DNA of 64,000 nt. Origin: Anaerolineales bacterium. Lineage in GTDB: Bacteria; Chloroflexota; Anaerolineae; Anaerolineales; Villigracilaceae. The notes beneath the pieces are model-generated. The model was not told where the DNA came from. It made no database searches and saw only the letters and a program-made list of their open reading frames with translations. Shown in pieces: positions 16,967 through 26,355 of this stretch. The number at the start of each line of letters is the position of its first letter. Within the stretch, counting starts at the first letter, position 1. Where the stretch lies: positions 48,436-112,435 of the forward strand of contig JANWWK010000004.1 in NCBI GenBank assembly GCA_025056175.1, written 5' to 3'. The translations under genes were made by a program, and so were the position numbers.

Positions 16967-19900
16967 ATGCTCAAAACTCGTTCGCTTTATCTCGGTGAAA
17001 CTTTACTGCCTCCGCCTTCTGGCGAAGTGAGCGGGGAATATGTGACCCTGCTGGGCGAATCCTGGTACAAAATTGCTCACTACGATGCCCTGCCGCCTTT
17101 TCTGATGAGCATTGTCAGCAGCGGCAACCACTGGTTGTTCGTCTCGTCCAACGGCGGTCTTTCGGCAGGCCGCGCGCATGCCGACCGCGCGCTCTTTCCC
17201 TACTATACCGAAGACAAATTGACCGATAACCACGAGAACACCGGGCCAAAGACCGTGTTGCGCTTCACGCGCGGCACGCAAACCTGGTTATGGGAGCCGT
17301 TCTCCATTCGTCAGCAAGGCGTGTATCGTATCGAACGCCATCTCTACAAGAACATTCCCGGCACGGCGATTCTTTTTGAAGAAATGAATCACTCCCTGAA
17401 AGCGGTTTTCCGTTACGCCTGGCGTACCAGCAACCGTCTGGGCTTCGTCAAGACGGCCTGGCTGATGAACCTCGACCTGCAGATGGACTGCCAGGTTGAA
17501 CTGCTGGATGGTTTACAAAACCTGATGCCGGCGCATGCTGATTCTGCCGTCCAGAATCAATACAGCTGCCTGCTCGATGCCTATAAACGCGCGGAACTCG
17601 ACATCTCCACCGGGCTGGGGATTTTTACTCTCAATTCGCGCCTGACTGACCTGGCTGAACCCAGCGAGTCACTGCGCGCCACCTCCGTCTTTCAGGTGGG
17701 GCTAACCCCCGTGGGCTTTTTGCTCTCCTCGCGTCAATTGGATGCCTTCCGTTTTGGCGCCGACCTGCAACCGGAAAGCGAAGTACGCGGTCAGCGTGGG
17801 GCCTATTTTGTTCACGCTCAACTCTCACTGGACGCCGGACAGGAGCGCTGCTGGCATTTGGTGGCTGATGTGCATCAAGACCATGCTGCACTGGTCGAAT
17901 TACGCCGCTTTTTGCAAACTCCCCTGGCGCAACAACAGCAGGTCATTGAGCAGGAGATTGCCTTCAACACCTTTAGCCTGCAAAACATTGTTTCGGCCGC
18001 TGATGGTCTGCAGGTTTCTCAAAGCCAGACAGCGACCGCTCGCCACTTTGCGAATGTGTTGTTCAACGTCATGCGCGGCGGCATCTTCGCTGACCAGTAC
18101 TGGATTGACCGCGCTGACCTGTTCGATTTCCTGGAAACGCACCAGCGTGGCATTACCCAACAACACCGTGAACTGTTAGCTCCTCTGCCTGCGCGCTTTC
18201 GCCTGGACGAATTGTACACCTGTGCGCAGAGCGCTCCGCCAGCCTTACGCCGGCTTTTGCTTACCTACCTGCCTCTCACCTTCAGCCGTCGGCATGGTGA
18301 CCCCAGTCGCCCCTGGAATCGCTTCTCCATCAACCTGCAAAATCCGGATGGCTCCCGGCGGCTCGATTACGAAGGCAACTGGCGCGATATTTTCCAGAAC
18401 TGGGAAGCCCTGGCTTATTCCTACCCCGATTACCTGGAAGCCATGATAGGCGTCTTTCTCAGTGCCACCACCGCTGATGGCTATAATCCCTATCGCATTA
18501 CCCGCGCCGGAGTAGATTGGGAAGTCCCCGAAGAAGGCAATCCCTGGGCGAATATTGGCTACTGGAGCGACCATCAAATCATCTACCTGCAAAAATTGAT
18601 GGAAGCCAGCGCGCGTTTGCACCCTGGCGCTTTGCGCCGCCTGCTTCGACAGCCCTTGTGGAGTTATGCCAACGTTCCTTACCGCATTAAACCCTACGAG
18701 GACCTGCTTCATGACCCTTACGATACCATTGTCTTCGACCACGCGCTTCATGCTCGCCTCGAACAGGAGAGCAAAACACAGGGTAGTGATGCTCGCCTCT
18801 TGCGCTCTGCCGATGGTACCCTCGTTCTGGCTTCGTTGACCGAAAAATTATTCACACTTTTGCTTGCCAAACTGGTCAACTTTGTCCCCGAAGGCGGAAT
18901 CTGGATGAACACCCAACGTCCTGAATGGAACGATGCCAACAACGCACTCGTAGGACGCGGGCTTTCGGTGGTGACCCTGGCCTATTTAAGGCGCTTTCTG
19001 GTCTTCTTCCAAAATCTGCTTCAGGAAGAAAGCGAACCCTTCCTGTTGCGCACCGAAATTGCCGATTGGCTGCGAACGCTTGCGGCCATTCTGGAGCAAT
19101 TTCGCGCCTCGCTGGAGCAGGGCTTCTCTCCTGCTGCGCGCCGCGCCATGATGGATGCTCTTGGACAGGCGGGGAGCGCGTATCGCTGGCGCGTGTATCA
19201 GGCGGGCTTTTCTGAGTCTTTTGCTTCGCTCCAGGCCGAAGAATTACGCGCCTTCCTTTCGCTGGCGCGGGAGTATGTGGAACACAGCCTGCGCGCCAAC
19301 CGCCGCCCCGATGCGCTCTATCACTCCTATAATCTCCTTCGGCTGACGGAAACCGAAGCGTATATCGACCGTTTGCAGGAAATGCTGGAAGGACAGGTAG
19401 CAATCCTCTCATCAGAATTGCTCTCGTCTCGAGAATCGCTCGAGCTGTTGTACAGTCTCCGCAAGAGCGCACTCTACCGCCCTGACCAGCATACATACCT
19501 GCTTTATCCCGATAAAGCCTTGCCTGGCTTTTTGGAGAAAAACCTGCTCTCTCCCGAACAACTCAAGGACTTGCGTCTGCCGTTTCTCCTGTCCGAACGG
19601 GGGGAAACCTCCTTGTTCGTGCGCGATGCAGAAGGCAACTTTCACTTCAACGGCGACCTGCGAAATGCGCGAGATGTTCGCCGGGTTTTACAACTGCTCC
19701 AGGCTCATTCCGAGTTCGCTGACCTGGCAAAGGCCGAGGCCGAAGCAATTTTGGAACAATTTGAGCGCGTCTTCCGTCACGCTGAATTTACCGGACGCTC
19801 CGGCTCATTCTTTGCTTATGAAGGACTGGGCAGTGTCTACTGGCATATGGTTGCCAAACTGCTTCTGGCGGTTCAGGAAACCACACAGCGATTTGCTTAT

Positions 19901-20443
19901 CATTCGGACGGAATCGAACTGCGCGCCATCTACTACGAAATTCGCGCCGGTCTGGGGTATCATAAATCTCCGGCGGAATATGGCGCTTTTCCAACCGACC
20001 CCTATTCCCACACGCCGCGTCATCAGGGCGCACGTCAGCCCGGTATGACTGGCTCAGTCAAAGAAGAAATTCTCACCCGCCGGGCCGAAACGGGCATTTT
20101 ATTCGTGAACGGAAAATTAGCTTTTCATCCCTTCCTGCTTTCTGCTGATGAACTGCTCACGCAGCCGCATCGTGTCTCTTACCTGGATGTCAACGGGGAG
20201 GAACAAACTCTGAATGTGCCAGCAGGTTCACTGGCTTGTTTCGTATGCCAGACTCCCATCTTGCTGCAATTTGGCCTGCGTGATGAAGTAACGTTGTACT
20301 TTGCCGATGAAACCACCCGCACGCTGCCCGGACGCGTTCTCGACCTGGATTACAGCCGTCGCCTTTTTGCTCGTGATGGCAGTATTCGTCAGGTTCGCGT
20401 TACCTTCGCCAACGGCGGGCGCAAAGAATGCCTGTTATTGTAA
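16967..20443 (+). CDS. Very large GH94/GH149/GH161-like glucan phosphorylase (putative)
   Basis: Cytosolic protein of 1158 residues without signal peptide. Size, an N-terminal beta-sandwich-like region (about 1-330) and a long helical (alpha/alpha)6-like part suggest the GH94/149/161 group of inverting phosphorylases. Marks seen are NWRDIFQNWEALAYSYP near 475, NPWANIGYWSDHQIIYL near 530 and RPEWNDANNALVG near 652; the Asp in EWND resembles the general acid in the WND motif of GH94. GH149 and GH161 enzymes of this length are beta-1,3-oligoglucan phosphorylases, which would fit the GH16 laminarinase and importer: imported oligomers plus phosphate would give glucose-1-phosphate. Family placement is from memory of length and motifs and needs an HMM search. 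Confidence 0.65.
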   Translation: MLKTRSLYLGETLLPPPSGEVSGEYVTLLGESWYKIAHYDALPPFLMSIVSSGNHWLFVSSNGGLSAGRAHADRALFPYYTEDKLTDNHENTGPKTVLRFTRGTQTWLWEPFSIRQQGVYRIERHLYKNIPGTAILFEEMNHSLKAVFRYAWRTSNRLGFVKTAWLMNLDLQMDCQVELLDGLQNLMPAHADSAVQNQYSCLLDAYKRAELDISTGLGIFTLNSRLTDLAEPSESLRATSVFQVGLTPVGFLLSSRQLDAFRFGADLQPESEVRGQRGAYFVHAQLSLDAGQERCWHLVADVHQDHAALVELRRFLQTPLAQQQQVIEQEIAFNTFSLQNIVSAADGLQVSQSQTATARHFANVLFNVMRGGIFADQYWIDRADLFDFLETHQRGITQQHRELLAPLPARFRLDELYTCAQSAPPALRRLLLTYLPLTFSRRHGDPSRPWNRFSINLQNPDGSRRLDYEGNWRDIFQNWEALAYSYPDYLEAMIGVFLSATTADGYNPYRITRAGVDWEVPEEGNPWANIGYWSDHQIIYLQKLMEASARLHPGALRRLLRQPLWSYANVPYRIKPYEDLLHDPYDTIVFDHALHARLEQESKTQGSDARLLRSADGTLVLASLTEKLFTLLLAKLVNFVPEGGIWMNTQRPEWNDANNALVGRGLSVVTLAYLRRFLVFFQNLLQEESEPFLLRTEIADWLRTLAAILEQFRASLEQGFSPAARRAMMDALGQAGSAYRWRVYQAGFSESFASLQAEELRAFLSLAREYVEHSLRANRRPDALYHSYNLLRLTETEAYIDRLQEMLEGQVAILSSELLSSRESLELLYSLRKSALYRPDQHTYLLYPDKALPGFLEKNLLSPEQLKDLRLPFLLSERGETSLFVRDAEGNFHFNGDLRNARDVRRVLQLLQAHSEFADLAKAEAEAILEQFERVFRHAEFTGRSGSFFAYEGLGSVYWHMVAKLLLAVQETTQRFAYHSDGIELRAIYYEIRAGLGYHKSPAEYGAFPTDPYSHTPRHQGARQPGMTGSVKEEILTRRAETGILFVNGKLAFHPFLLSADELLTQPHRVSYLDVNGEEQTLNVPAGSLACFVCQTPILLQFGLRDEVTLYFADETTRTLPGRVLDLDYSRRLFARDGSIRQVRVTFANGGRKECLLL

Positions 20444-20464
20444 GAGCGCACGGAGAAAATCGAA

Positions 20465-20470
20465 TATAAT
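20465..20470 (+). promoter_or_regulatory. Candidate -10 box for the yggS-like gene
   Basis: TATAAT lies 35 bp before the ATG at 20506, in the short gap after the glucan operon. No well-spaced -35 is visible. Confidence 0.4.
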
Positions 20471-20505
20471 CACGGCCTGGAACGCACTTTCTTCAGGATG
20501 ACCCG

Positions 20506-21255
20506 ATGAATCCATCGTCCAGCCGCTCTCTTTGCGAATCTATCCGCGCTCGCTATCTGGCTGCTCGTGAACAAATCGAAATCGCCGCTCAGCGTGCCGG
20601 GCGGTCTGCCGCTTCGGTGCGCCTGGTGGTCGTCACCAAGACCCATCCCGTCGAAACCGTTCGCGCAGCGGTCGAAGCAGGCATCCGTGACCTGGGCGAA
20701 AATTATGCCGAAGAAGCCGTGCAAAAAATTCAGGCACTCTCCTCTGAAGTCGAAGACCTGCGCTGGCACATGATAGGACACGTGCAGAGCCGCAAAGCGG
20801 GCCTGGTGGCCGCCCACTTCAACTGGATGCACTCCCTCGATAGCCTGAAACTTGCCCTCCGGCTGGAGCGTTTTGCACAGGAAGCCGGGCGTGTTTTGCC
20901 GGTGCTTCTGGAGTGTAACGTCGGCGGCGAGGCCAGCAAATTCGGCTACCCGGCTGCGACCCCTGCCGACCTGAATGCGCTCTGCCGCGAAGTGGAACAA
21001 ATTGCTCTTCTGCCGCATTTGCAGGTACGCGGCCTGATGACCATGCCGCCTCTCTACGATGACCCGGAGCGCACCCGTCCTTTCTTCGTCAGGCTGCGTG
21101 AAGTGCGTGATTTCCTGGCGGCGCGCTTCCCCTCTCTCGCATGGAACGAACTCTCGATGGGGACCAGCGCCGATTTTGTGGCTGCCGTCGAAGAAGGCGC
21201 AACCATGGTGCGGATTGGCACGGCCATTCTCGGTCCGCGCCCGCCGAAAGATTGA
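20506..21255 (+). CDS. yggS: YggS/PLPBP family PLP homeostasis protein
   Basis: Cytosolic PLP-binding protein of 249 residues with the alanine-racemase-like TIM barrel. Conserved features are VTKTHP with the PLP lysine, [20 protein letters not shown], the SLD segment, [17 protein letters not shown] and the C-terminal SMGTSADF...[17 protein letters not shown] type ending (here [13 protein letters not shown]). The family keeps free pyridoxal phosphate low and affects amino-acid balance. It lies alone between the glucan operon and a convergent DUF92 gene 13 bp away. Confidence 0.93.
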   Translation: MNPSSSRSLCESIRARYLAAREQIEIAAQRAGRSAASVRLVVVTKTHPVETVRAAVEAGIRDLGENYAEEAVQKIQALSSEVEDLRWHMIGHVQSRKAGLVAAHFNWMHSLDSLKLALRLERFAQEAGRVLPVLLECNVGGEASKFGYPAATPADLNALCREVEQIALLPHLQVRGLMTMPPLYDDPERTRPFFVRLREVRDFLAARFPSLAWNELSMGTSADFVAAVEEGATMVRIGTAILGPRPPKD

Positions 21256-21268
21256 AATTTTCCTTCGC

Positions 21269-22060
21269 TCACACCAACAGAATGGTCAGCAGTGCTCCGA
21301 ACGCTGCACAGGCAAAGTTCACCCAATCGTTATCCAGCCAGCGCCAGCCGCGTTTGAGAATCGTGGCTGCGCCGCAGGTGTGCGTGGGGTGGCGTTCAGT
21401 TTCTTTGTTGCACGTCGGGCAGTGATAGATGGCCTGCACGGTTGCACCAAGCAGCGAGTCGACTAACGAACCGCCCAACCCGGCCAGCGTGACGAGAATG
21501 CCCAACGCTGGCGAAACCGTCATCGGCGCGACGGCTACCGTCAACAGGCCAATCAGCCCGGCGCCCCCCAGGGCTGCCGCCGTTCCCACGAGCGAGATAG
21601 CGCCTGAAGTCCCTTTTTCCACGCTTTTGCTCGGCTGAGTAATCAGACGCGGTGGATGCGGATTCAACACCCCCAATTCGGTTGCCCACGTATCGGCATT
21701 GACCGCTGCCAGCGAAGCCGCAAACCCCGCCCACACCCACGCTTCGCCGGGGAAGAAATGCCACAACGCAGCGAAGAGAGTCGCCAATCCGCCATTACCA
21801 AGCACCTGCCCCAGGTCGCGTTCTCCGCCTTTGGAAAACTTCTCACTCAGGCCGCGTTTTCGTTTTTTGAAAGCACGGGTGAGCGCACTAGACGTGATGA
21901 AAAAGGCCAGCAGCAGAATTGCCCACTGCCAGCCGCCGATTCCAAAGATGACCCCGCCCACCAGCACGGCTCCCAGCGCCCCTGAAGCACTGAGACTGTG
22001 CGCGCGATAGGCTGCAAATGCGATGAGACTTGCCAGAAGAAAACCGGTGAAAATTTGCAT
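21269..22060 (-). CDS. DUF92 family membrane protein (VTE6-like)
   Basis: Membrane protein of 263 residues with about six helices. It shows the DUF92 signatures: [17 protein letters not shown] near the N-terminus, [11 protein letters not shown], and [13 protein letters not shown] followed by [14 protein letters not shown]. The plant and cyanobacterial relative VTE6 is a phytyl-phosphate kinase, so an isoprenoid-phosphate or CTP-dependent kinase role is possible, but bacterial members are largely uncharacterised. A short Cys-rich C-terminal patch ([17 protein letters not shown]) could bind a metal; this is unusual and may be a zinc-ribbon-like loop. It is 6 bp downstream of the PH-like gene and probably in its transcript. 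Confidence 0.8.
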   Translation of the reverse strand: MQIFTGFLLASLIAFAAYRAHSLSASGALGAVLVGGVIFGIGGWQWAILLLAFFITSSALTRAFKKRKRGLSEKFSKGGERDLGQVLGNGGLATLFAALWHFFPGEAWVWAGFAASLAAVNADTWATELGVLNPHPPRLITQPSKSVEKGTSGAISLVGTAAALGGAGLIGLLTVAVAPMTVSPALGILVTLAGLGGSLVDSLLGATVQAIYHCPTCNKETERHPTHTCGAATILKRGWRWLDNDWVNFACAAFGALLTILLV

Positions 22061-22066
22061 GGCTTA

Positions 22067-22969
22067 TTAGAGAGGGCTGGTCACCAGAAAATAAATTGCA
22101 AACAAGAAAAACAGAGACGTGAGCGCGCCGGACACCCACAGCACCAGCGAAAGCACGTGCTGGTCGGCGCGGCGGTAAAAAAACACGCCCATCAGCCATC
22201 CAAAGCCGAACAACACCAGGCTGAGAAACGGCAACAAAATCAACTGTGCCGCCGGCACGGCCTCCAGCGGCGTGCCACCTGGTCCGAATCCGAGCGGCAC
22301 GCGCCGTGTCGTTGGGATGAGAATCCCCACCCATATCAGCGCGGCCACATTTGCCGCCAAACCGCCCAGCCACGCTGCGCGCGCAAATGGATTTTGCCAG
22401 GCCTGTCCCACCACAAAGGAGGGAAACTCTGAACGCATCACCCCGCTGGTGAGACTTCCCATTTCGATGACCCGCTGAAAAGCCGCCGTGAAAGCAGCCG
22501 GGTCTTCTGGCGAAATAGCGTACACCCGTTGAGGGGTTGCCACCAGCAGCAAACCTTCCGTTTCCGATGCCAGAAATTCCACCTCACCAATGTCGGGGTG
22601 GCGGGTGACCCCCAAAATGCCCCCTGGCAGACGGAAGAGCGGTAGAGTGAGCGGCATCACCAGCCCCTGCGCGGGTCGCACCCATTCGATGAGAGAGACC
22701 GGAACTTCTTCTACCCGTAATCCCCATGTCAGGCGCAGGGTATTCCGGTCGAGCCGATAGTGAGCCCGGTTCAGCGCATATAATCGGTAGACCAGTACAG
22801 GCAAGGGCAACACCGTCAACAAAAATGCTACCGCATAGAACGCGAAAGACGGACCAACGGGCGTTTGAAAGACCAGCCAAAAGCAGATACCTGCCGTCAG
22901 GCTGAGCAGGGCGATGAGCGTCAGGTGAACCACCAGTCCACGCCGGCGTGGGGGCAAGAATTCGTGCAT
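22067..22969 (-). CDS. Membrane protein with bacterial PH-like domain
   Basis: Predicted membrane protein of 300 residues. Two helices lie near residues 15-35 and 42-62, then a beta-rich domain (about 70-165) with the pattern YRLDRNTLRLTWGLRVEEVP...VYAISPEDPAAFTAAF that resembles bacterial PH (bPH) domains, then two or three C-terminal helices. Its function is unknown. It is 2 bp downstream of the DegT gene and 6 bp upstream of the DUF92 gene, so it is probably part of a three-gene unit started by the DegT promoter. Confidence 0.65.
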   Translation of the reverse strand: MHEFLPPRRRGLVVHLTLIALLSLTAGICFWLVFQTPVGPSFAFYAVAFLLTVLPLPVLVYRLYALNRAHYRLDRNTLRLTWGLRVEEVPVSLIEWVRPAQGLVMPLTLPLFRLPGGILGVTRHPDIGEVEFLASETEGLLLVATPQRVYAISPEDPAAFTAAFQRVIEMGSLTSGVMRSEFPSFVVGQAWQNPFARAAWLGGLAANVAALIWVGILIPTTRRVPLGFGPGGTPLEAVPAAQLILLPFLSLVLFGFGWLMGVFFYRRADQHVLSLVLWVSGALTSLFFLFAIYFLVTSPL

Positions 22970-22971
22970 CG

Positions 22972-24126
22972 CTACAACCCGTTCAAAACCGCACGAATGG
23001 CCTGGCAGACGTATTCGACCTGCTCTTCTGTCATCACACCGCTGAACGGCACTGCCACGCCGCGCTGTCCCAGGTCTTCGGTGATAGGGAAGTCGCCTTC
23101 GCGCCAGCCGAAGCGTTCCACCATATAAGGCTGAAGGTGAATCGGCAGGAAATACGGACGCACTGGCACCCCGTGTGCTTCCAGCCGTCGGGCGAAATCG
23201 GCGCGGTCAATTCTTCTTTCCAGGCGGATGACATACACGAACCACGACATGCGCGTTGTTTCTGGCGCAATGAAAGGAATCTCAAGCCCGGCCAGTCCGC
23301 GCAATCGCTCGAAATACCACGCTGCCACCTGCTCCCGTTTTGCAAGCATGGCATCGAGCCGATTCAGTTGCGTAATCCCCAGCGCGCATGACATTTCGTC
23401 GAGACGATAGTTGTACCCCAGATAGGTGTGGGAAAGCCACGTATCACCGGGGGCGCGCCCCTGGTTGCGAAGCGCGCGCATGAAAGCCGCCGCCTGCTCG
23501 TCATCCGTCACGATGACCCCGCCTTCGCCGGTGGTCATCTGCTTGTTAGGATAAAACGCAAACACGCCGTAATCGCCAAACGTGCCAGCCTGCTTTCCCT
23601 TATAGGTTGCGCCCAGCGCCTCGCATGAATCCTCAATGACTTTCAGGCCGTGTGCGCGCGCCAGGTCGGTAATCTCGTCCATAGGCGCTGGCTGCCCGAA
23701 GACATCTACCGGCAATACAGCCTTCAGCGCCCCGCCCGGAACGGGGGAGCGGCGCGGCAGGTACTTCTCGATATGTTCGAGCGCGTCGCACAACTGCGCA
23801 ACGTCCAGGTTACCGGTGCGCGCATCCACATCTACAAAGACCGGGATGGCGTTCTCGAACAACAGCGCGTTGGTCGAAGCCACAAAGGAAAAGGGCGTGG
23901 TAACGACCAGGTCGCCTGCGCCAATTCCGGCGGCGCGCACGCACAGGTGCAGCCCCGCGGTGCCGGAATTGACGGCAATCGCATATTTTGCGCCGGTGTA
24001 CTCGCACACCGCGCGCTCGAAGGCCGGCAGTTTAGGCCCCAGGCTCAAATTGGGCGTAGAGAGAACTTCCATCACCGCCTGCCGGTCGGCTTCGGTGAGG
24101 TCGGGAGAAGACATGGGAATTTTCAT
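22972..24126 (-). CDS. DegT/DnrJ/EryC1/StrS family sugar aminotransferase
   Basis: PLP-dependent aminotransferase of 384 residues that transfers an amino group to keto-sugar nucleotides. Visible marks: NSGTAGLHLCVRA cofactor-phosphate region, PVFVDVDARTGNLD, IEDSCEALGATYKGK, and FYPNKQMTTGEGG with the PLP lysine at residue 195. The start at 24126 follows a perfect TATAAT by 7 nt, so the mRNA is probably leaderless. Two membrane-protein genes follow on the same strand. The specific sugar is not evident; cell-surface polysaccharide synthesis is the usual role. Confidence 0.92.
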   Translation of the reverse strand: MKIPMSSPDLTEADRQAVMEVLSTPNLSLGPKLPAFERAVCEYTGAKYAIAVNSGTAGLHLCVRAAGIGAGDLVVTTPFSFVASTNALLFENAIPVFVDVDARTGNLDVAQLCDALEHIEKYLPRRSPVPGGALKAVLPVDVFGQPAPMDEITDLARAHGLKVIEDSCEALGATYKGKQAGTFGDYGVFAFYPNKQMTTGEGGVIVTDDEQAAAFMRALRNQGRAPGDTWLSHTYLGYNYRLDEMSCALGITQLNRLDAMLAKREQVAAWYFERLRGLAGLEIPFIAPETTRMSWFVYVIRLERRIDRADFARRLEAHGVPVRPYFLPIHLQPYMVERFGWREGDFPITEDLGQRGVAVPFSGVMTEEQVEYVCQAIRAVLNGL

Positions 24127-24133
24127 GGCGGGG

Positions 24134-24139
24134 ATTATA
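24134..24139 (-). promoter_or_regulatory. -10 box, leaderless start of DegT gene
   Basis: TATAAT on the minus strand, 7 nt before the ATG and with no Shine-Dalgarno. Transcription would begin at or next to the start codon. Confidence 0.6.
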
Positions 24140-24548
24140 CTCTACCCCCGGCCTGGTCTTGCTCGCCGGGAGCGGTTTCCAAAAATGCGAGAATCTGCTG
24201 CTCTACCTCGTCCACGCTCAACGCATCGGTGAACACATACAAATCGGCATGTTGACGGGCATGCGCCAGGCGGCGGTGCTGCTCCTGGTAATCGGCTTCA
24301 GACCACCCCAACTGCCGCCGCGCATTCGTCACTGCATACGACGCATCCAGAAAAATCAAGACATCCGGGTTCACCAACCGCTTCCACATATCCTGAACGA
24401 ACGAATGCTCCTGCGCAATGTGCTTTACGCGATACCCCCGCGCACGCAGACGCGCCGCCAGGGTGGATTTTCCCGCTCCGCACGGGCCCACCAGCCCAAT
24501 CAGCGGCTTGTCTTGATGGCTCGTTTCGTAGCGGTCATTGATTGTCAT
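24135..24548 (-). CDS. Small P-loop kinase/ATPase
   Basis: Protein of 137 residues with a Walker A motif GPCGAGKST at about 22-30 and a possible lid/Walker B-like stretch (DVLIFLDASY). Its small size and single domain resemble nucleoside/nucleotide or adenylylsulfate kinase-like P-loop proteins. The substrate is not recognisable. The start overlaps the end of the RCK channel gene by 14 bp, so it is translationally linked to it. The 3' end overlaps the DegT -10 region. Confidence 0.75.
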   Translation of the reverse strand: MTINDRYETSHQDKPLIGLVGPCGAGKSTLAARLRARGYRVKHIAQEHSFVQDMWKRLVNPDVLIFLDASYAVTNARRQLGWSEADYQEQHRRLAHARQHADLYVFTDALSVDEVEQQILAFLETAPGEQDQAGGRV

Positions 24549-25590
24549 GCACGACCATGTTCAACCGGTCCGGGCTTCCGAGTACGGCAATCACATCACC
24601 ATCGCGCAAAACTTCCTTGCCACTGGGATGCAGGTCGAGTTGACCTTCTTTTTTAAGCAGAACGACGCTGACATCGTAGCGCGCCTCAATTTCCGCAACC
24701 GAACGCCAGTGCAGTTTACTGCCTTTGCTGATGGTCAAGCGTCCCAGACTGAGCGCCTGCCCTTCCACTGTAATCGGACGGGTGACATCGGCCCCCGCAG
24801 CCGAAGCCGCAAAAGCGGGAGCGGCCATACTGGTTGCGCTCAATGCCACGAACCCGAACTGCTGCTGGATAGATTCGGCAAAATCATCATCAAAAATCCG
24901 AATCACTACGCGGATGTTGGGGTTCAGACTGCGGGCTTTCACGGCAATCTGCAAGTTCATCGAATCGTTTTGCGAACACAACACAATGGTCTTGGCGCGC
25001 CGGATGCCCGCCGCCTCCAACACCCTTTGCCGCGTGGCATCATCCTGAATGACCGGGATGTTCATCGCCTGCACCGTGCCGGATAAATCGGCGTTCGGGT
25101 TGAGTTCGATGACCACCACTGGCTCTTCCATTTTGTGCAGATACTGCACCACGCGGTAACCCAGATGACCTAACCCCACCAGGACGGTATGATTCTCGAA
25201 AGTCGAAGCCACCGCCATTTCCCACTCCTTGCTGCGTGCGCGCCGGTTGAAGAGCAGGTAACCGAAATCGGCCAGTCCTTGTGCCAGAATGACCAGTCCG
25301 ACCAGCGGCACGACAAAGTAGAACACCTGTAAAGCCGGTTGCGTGGGAAAATCTCCACCCGGCTGAAAGAACGTCAGCGTCAGCATCAGATACAGCGCTT
25401 CGGTAAACGACCCGACTGGCTCACCATAACCCCGCGCCAGATGCTCATACAACACTGCCCCAACCGTCAGAGTCAGTGAAAAAGAGACCACTGGCTGGCG
25501 AAACTCCCGCAGGAGCAACATCGTATCGCGCCAGGAGGCCTTCAGTCTGCGAATCTCCGGTTTTTTCAGGGGGAGAAGGCGCGTTCTCAT
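24535..25590 (-). CDS. RCK-type ion channel protein with atypical pore (TrkA-N/TrkA-C)
   Basis: Membrane protein of 351 residues organised like MthK-type K+ channels: two helices (about 35-52 and 92-115) with a pore segment between, then a Rossmann RCK domain (VLVGLGHLGYRVV at about 135-148, ELNPNAD and QDDATRQRVLEAAGI downstream) and a C-terminal TrkA-C domain (SLGRLTI...VLRDGDVIAVLG). The usual TVGYGD filter is absent; the pore region reads LTLTFFQPGGDFP. Ion selectivity is therefore uncertain, and it may conduct other cations or act as a sensor. Its start overlaps the PP2C stop (ATGA), so the phosphatase and the channel are coupled. Confidence 0.8.
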   Translation of the reverse strand: MRTRLLPLKKPEIRRLKASWRDTMLLLREFRQPVVSFSLTLTVGAVLYEHLARGYGEPVGSFTEALYLMLTLTFFQPGGDFPTQPALQVFYFVVPLVGLVILAQGLADFGYLLFNRRARSKEWEMAVASTFENHTVLVGLGHLGYRVVQYLHKMEEPVVVIELNPNADLSGTVQAMNIPVIQDDATRQRVLEAAGIRRAKTIVLCSQNDSMNLQIAVKARSLNPNIRVVIRIFDDDFAESIQQQFGFVALSATSMAAPAFAASAAGADVTRPITVEGQALSLGRLTISKGSKLHWRSVAEIEARYDVSVVLLKKEGQLDLHPSGKEVLRDGDVIAVLGSPDRLNMVVHDNQ

Positions 25591-26294
25591 AAATTCAACG
25601 GCAAGCGCACGGTCATTCGCCGCACGTTTTCTTCGCCGCGCGGCAACACGCGCATCACCACCACGCTCATATCGTCTGCCGGGCGGCCTTCGTCGAGACG
25701 CATGGCCTGTGCCAGCAAAGCATCTGCAATTCCTTGAGCAGGAGGGTCGCCATCTTCGAGCAGACCGCGCAAGGTCACGCCAACATCCATCGTCTGGCCG
25801 CGCCGGCTGCCAGCGTGAACCAGCCCGTCGGTGTACATCACCACCGTCAGCCCAATTTCGAGCGGAATCTCGGTAATTTTGGGCTTGATGTTGCGTCCGA
25901 TGCCGATAGATTGACTGGGTTCGTCAATCCGCTCAATTTCTTCGCCGCGTGCCACATACATCGGCGATTCGTTGTTACGGGCAAGCACCACCGTGCGGGT
26001 ATGCAAATCTACCGAAAGGATATTGAGTGTGCTGGAGACCTTCCCGCCGCGCTCGCTGAAGAGATAATCGGACGCTGCCCGCGCCGCCGCCCCATCGCGT
26101 ACGCCTTCGGCCAGCAGCCCAATCACCTTGCGAACGACCATCATTGAGATAACTTTAGCCGCCCGCCCCGAAGACTGCCCATCGGCCAACACCACCGAAA
26201 GCCCGCCGCCAGGCCGCTCCACGACCTCCAGCGTGTCGCCGCTTTCGGACACGGCGTATTTATTGGTCTTGGCAACCGCAATCTGCACTTCCAT
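25587..26294 (-). CDS. SpoIIE/PP2C-type serine phosphatase
   Basis: Soluble single-domain phosphatase of the SpoIIE/PP2C class, about 235 residues. It has LSVVLADGQSSGRAAK (first metal Asp), VVMYTDGLVHAG (second) and RPADDMSVVVM (third), the metal-binding pattern for Mn/Mg-dependent removal of phosphate from Ser/Thr. Such proteins often act on anti-sigma-factor antagonists. I took the internal ATG at 26294 because the upstream in-frame extension is a Lys/Arg-rich low-complexity stretch that would overlap the preceding methyltransferase gene. It lies directly before the RCK channel gene with a 4-bp overlap. Confidence 0.85.
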   Translation of the reverse strand: MEVQIAVAKTNKYAVSESGDTLEVVERPGGGLSVVLADGQSSGRAAKVISMMVVRKVIGLLAEGVRDGAAARAASDYLFSERGGKVSSTLNILSVDLHTRTVVLARNNESPMYVARGEEIERIDEPSQSIGIGRNIKPKITEIPLEIGLTVVMYTDGLVHAGSRRGQTMDVGVTLRGLLEDGDPPAQGIADALLAQAMRLDEGRPADDMSVVVMRVLPRGEENVRRMTVRLPLNL

Positions 26295-26355
26295 ATTGCA
26301 AATTCTACCCCACTTTTGCTGCCTGCGGCGAGGGCTTGCGTTTTTCCTTCCCTTT

